Shown: positions 5,643 through 6,166 of the stretch, in pieces
How the letters are laid out: each line of letters opens with the position of its first letter
Numbering within the stretch: position 1 is the first letter of the stretch
NCBI GenBank assembly: GCA_031258615.1
Contig: JAIRMP010000127.1
Location: forward strand, 1 to 6,166
From: Spirochaetaceae bacterium
GTDB lineage: Bacteria > Spirochaetota > Spirochaetia > Treponematales > Breznakiellaceae
Length of the DNA stretch: 6,166 nucleotides
Direction of reading: 5' to 3'
The notes under the pieces: generated by a model
Told to the model about the DNA's origin: nothing
Databases searched by the model: none
The model's input: the letters and a program-made list of their open reading frames with translations, nothing else
Translations under genes and position numbers: made by a program

Positions 5643-6062
5643 TCAGCCGCCTTTCGATGAGTTGCACCTATTGCACATAGCCCGCAGGTTGCCTGTCTTG
5701 TTGTACCATTGATTTCTTGCGTCAAAGTCCATATATTGACCTACACTCTTGTAGTGATTACGCACGGAACTTATATGATCTATCGTTATATACTTGGATG
5801 CCGAGGGAACGTCTCTTTTTCGCGGAAACCAACCCCTACAATTGGCGCACCGGTAGTAAAATATTTGCAGTGAACCATAGGAACCAACCGCAGTAGCTGT
5901 TCGGGACAACACCGTATCAACCGTTTCCTTCCAAAATCCACCATATGTCGCTCTCCACCCGGGGCCGTCATAGTTGACATCTTTGACATCATCATAATCC
6001 GTGTCCATTCCCTCATACGTTCCCTGAAAGCTTCCGGAGCGCTGATTATGGTGCCAGCACAC
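5643..6062 (-). CDS. Small HNH endonuclease
   Basis: Read from GTG 6062 the product has 139 residues. The C-terminal half is an HNH (beta-beta-alpha metal) nuclease domain: CxxC at Cys72-Cys75, TIDHI with Asp95-His96 (general base), then GNLRAMCNRCNSSKGG carrying Asn125, a second CxxC at Cys130-Cys133, and Asn134. The two CxxC pairs would bind a structural zinc and DH-N-N a catalytic metal. Such domains cut DNA and occur in phages, mobile elements, restriction systems and toxin tips. The N-terminal 70 residues (Asp/Tyr/Gly rich) are not recognised. The start is unsure: GTG 6062 lies two bases after the stop of a possible preceding gene, and ATG 6008 (121 residues) is an alternative with GAGGGA directly abutting it. 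G+C is about 47% over 5701-6060 by hand count, clearly below the neighbours, which suggests acquisition. No immunity or methylase gene follows it. Confidence 0.75.
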   Translation of the reverse strand: MCWHHNQRSGSFQGTYEGMDTDYDDVKDVNYDGPGWRATYGGFWKETVDTVLSRTATAVGSYGSLQIFYYRCANCRGWFPRKRDVPSASKYITIDHISSVRNHYKSVGQYMDFDARNQWYNKTGNLRAMCNRCNSSKGG

Positions 6063-6064
6063 GT

Positions 6065-6166
6065 TTATTTGCCCCCGCCGGTGTTAATCGGTTCGATCGC
6101 GGACGCGAAGACCTGGCAAAGCCGGGACATCCCTTCGGCGGGAGGCTGCTGGCTTGCCCGCGCGTA
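6065..6166 (-). CDS. Possible C-terminal end of an unidentified gene, cut by the window edge
   Basis: One minus-strand frame runs from the edge to TAA at 6067-6065 and gives 33 residues containing EGMSRLCQVFASAIEPINTG. The composition is protein-like and the GTG of the HNH gene follows two bases after the stop, which would suit translational coupling in one unit. Against it, the other two minus frames are also open for most of this short stretch, so the evidence is thin. I do not recognise the family. Confidence 0.33.
   Translation of the reverse strand, partial: YARASQQPPAEGMSRLCQVFASAIEPINTGGGK

Noticed and set aside
5474..5725. N-terminal extension of the Omp85-like gene by 84 codons
   Set aside because: The frame is open, but the extension overlaps the HNH gene, is rich in Arg/Pro without protein features, and precedes a clear MKK signal peptide that must be at the N-terminus to work.
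5786..6016. Alternative minus-strand frame overlapping the HNH gene, starting at an ATG with a good AGGGA spacing
   Set aside because: The product has no nuclease motifs or other family features, while the overlapping frame has the full HNH signature.
1..6166. CRISPR array, tRNA, rRNA, riboswitch or insertion-sequence ends
   Set aside because: I found no regularly spaced repeats, no cloverleaf, no TPP-riboswitch-like leader before the thiamine pyrophosphokinase gene and no transposase frame or terminal inverted repeats by reading.

Overview
The window is ordinary-looking chromosomal DNA, fairly G+C rich, from a bacterium with an outer membrane: it carries an Omp85-type beta-barrel gene and a lipoprotein gene. 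The loosely fitting lipobox (FAAC), the mix of families and the long poly-G tracts near genes would suit a spirochaete of the Treponema lineage. That assignment is an inference, because the window holds no rRNA or other phylogenetic marker.

Layout from left to right. (1) Positions 1-160, minus strand: the first codons of a cysteine desulfurase (NifS/IscS family), cut by the window edge and with an odd N-terminus. (2) Positions 161-421: a divergent intergenic region with a candidate extended -10 promoter and a run of 15 G. (3) Positions 422-976, plus: a short-chain (single-domain) chromate transporter with no visible partner gene. (4) Positions 1056-2195, plus: a lipoprotein substrate-binding protein of the branched-chain amino acid (LivJ/LivK) type without its permease or ATPase genes. 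It is followed by a strong hairpin at 2231-2260. (5) Positions 2360-3340, plus: serine O-acetyltransferase (CysE) with a plant-like C-terminal tail ending in Ile. (6) Positions 3395-4021, plus: thiamine pyrophosphokinase containing a G9 tract inside its active-site glycine motif. (7) Positions 4022-4225: a convergent intergenic region with weak inverted repeats. (8) Positions 4226-5473, minus: a small Omp85/BamA-like outer-membrane protein with a single POTRA domain. (9) Positions 5474-5642: its upstream region, with a candidate promoter and a G9 run (C9 on the coding strand). (10) Positions 5643-6062, minus: a small HNH endonuclease of lower G+C content, probably acquired, preceded by a possible C-terminal end of another gene at the right edge.

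Two genes touch cysteine chemistry: CysE makes O-acetylserine, the cysteine precursor, and the desulfurase takes sulfur from cysteine. They are about 2 kb apart and divergent, so they are not an operon. cysE and the thiamine pyrophosphokinase gene are 54 nt apart on the same strand and may be cotranscribed. I see no complete new multi-gene system. The most notable signals are three long G tracts (one in a leader, one in a coding region, one upstream of a surface protein) that could be length-variable switches, the CysE tail predicted to dock into cysteine synthase, the minimal one-POTRA Omp85 protein and the compositionally distinct HNH gene.
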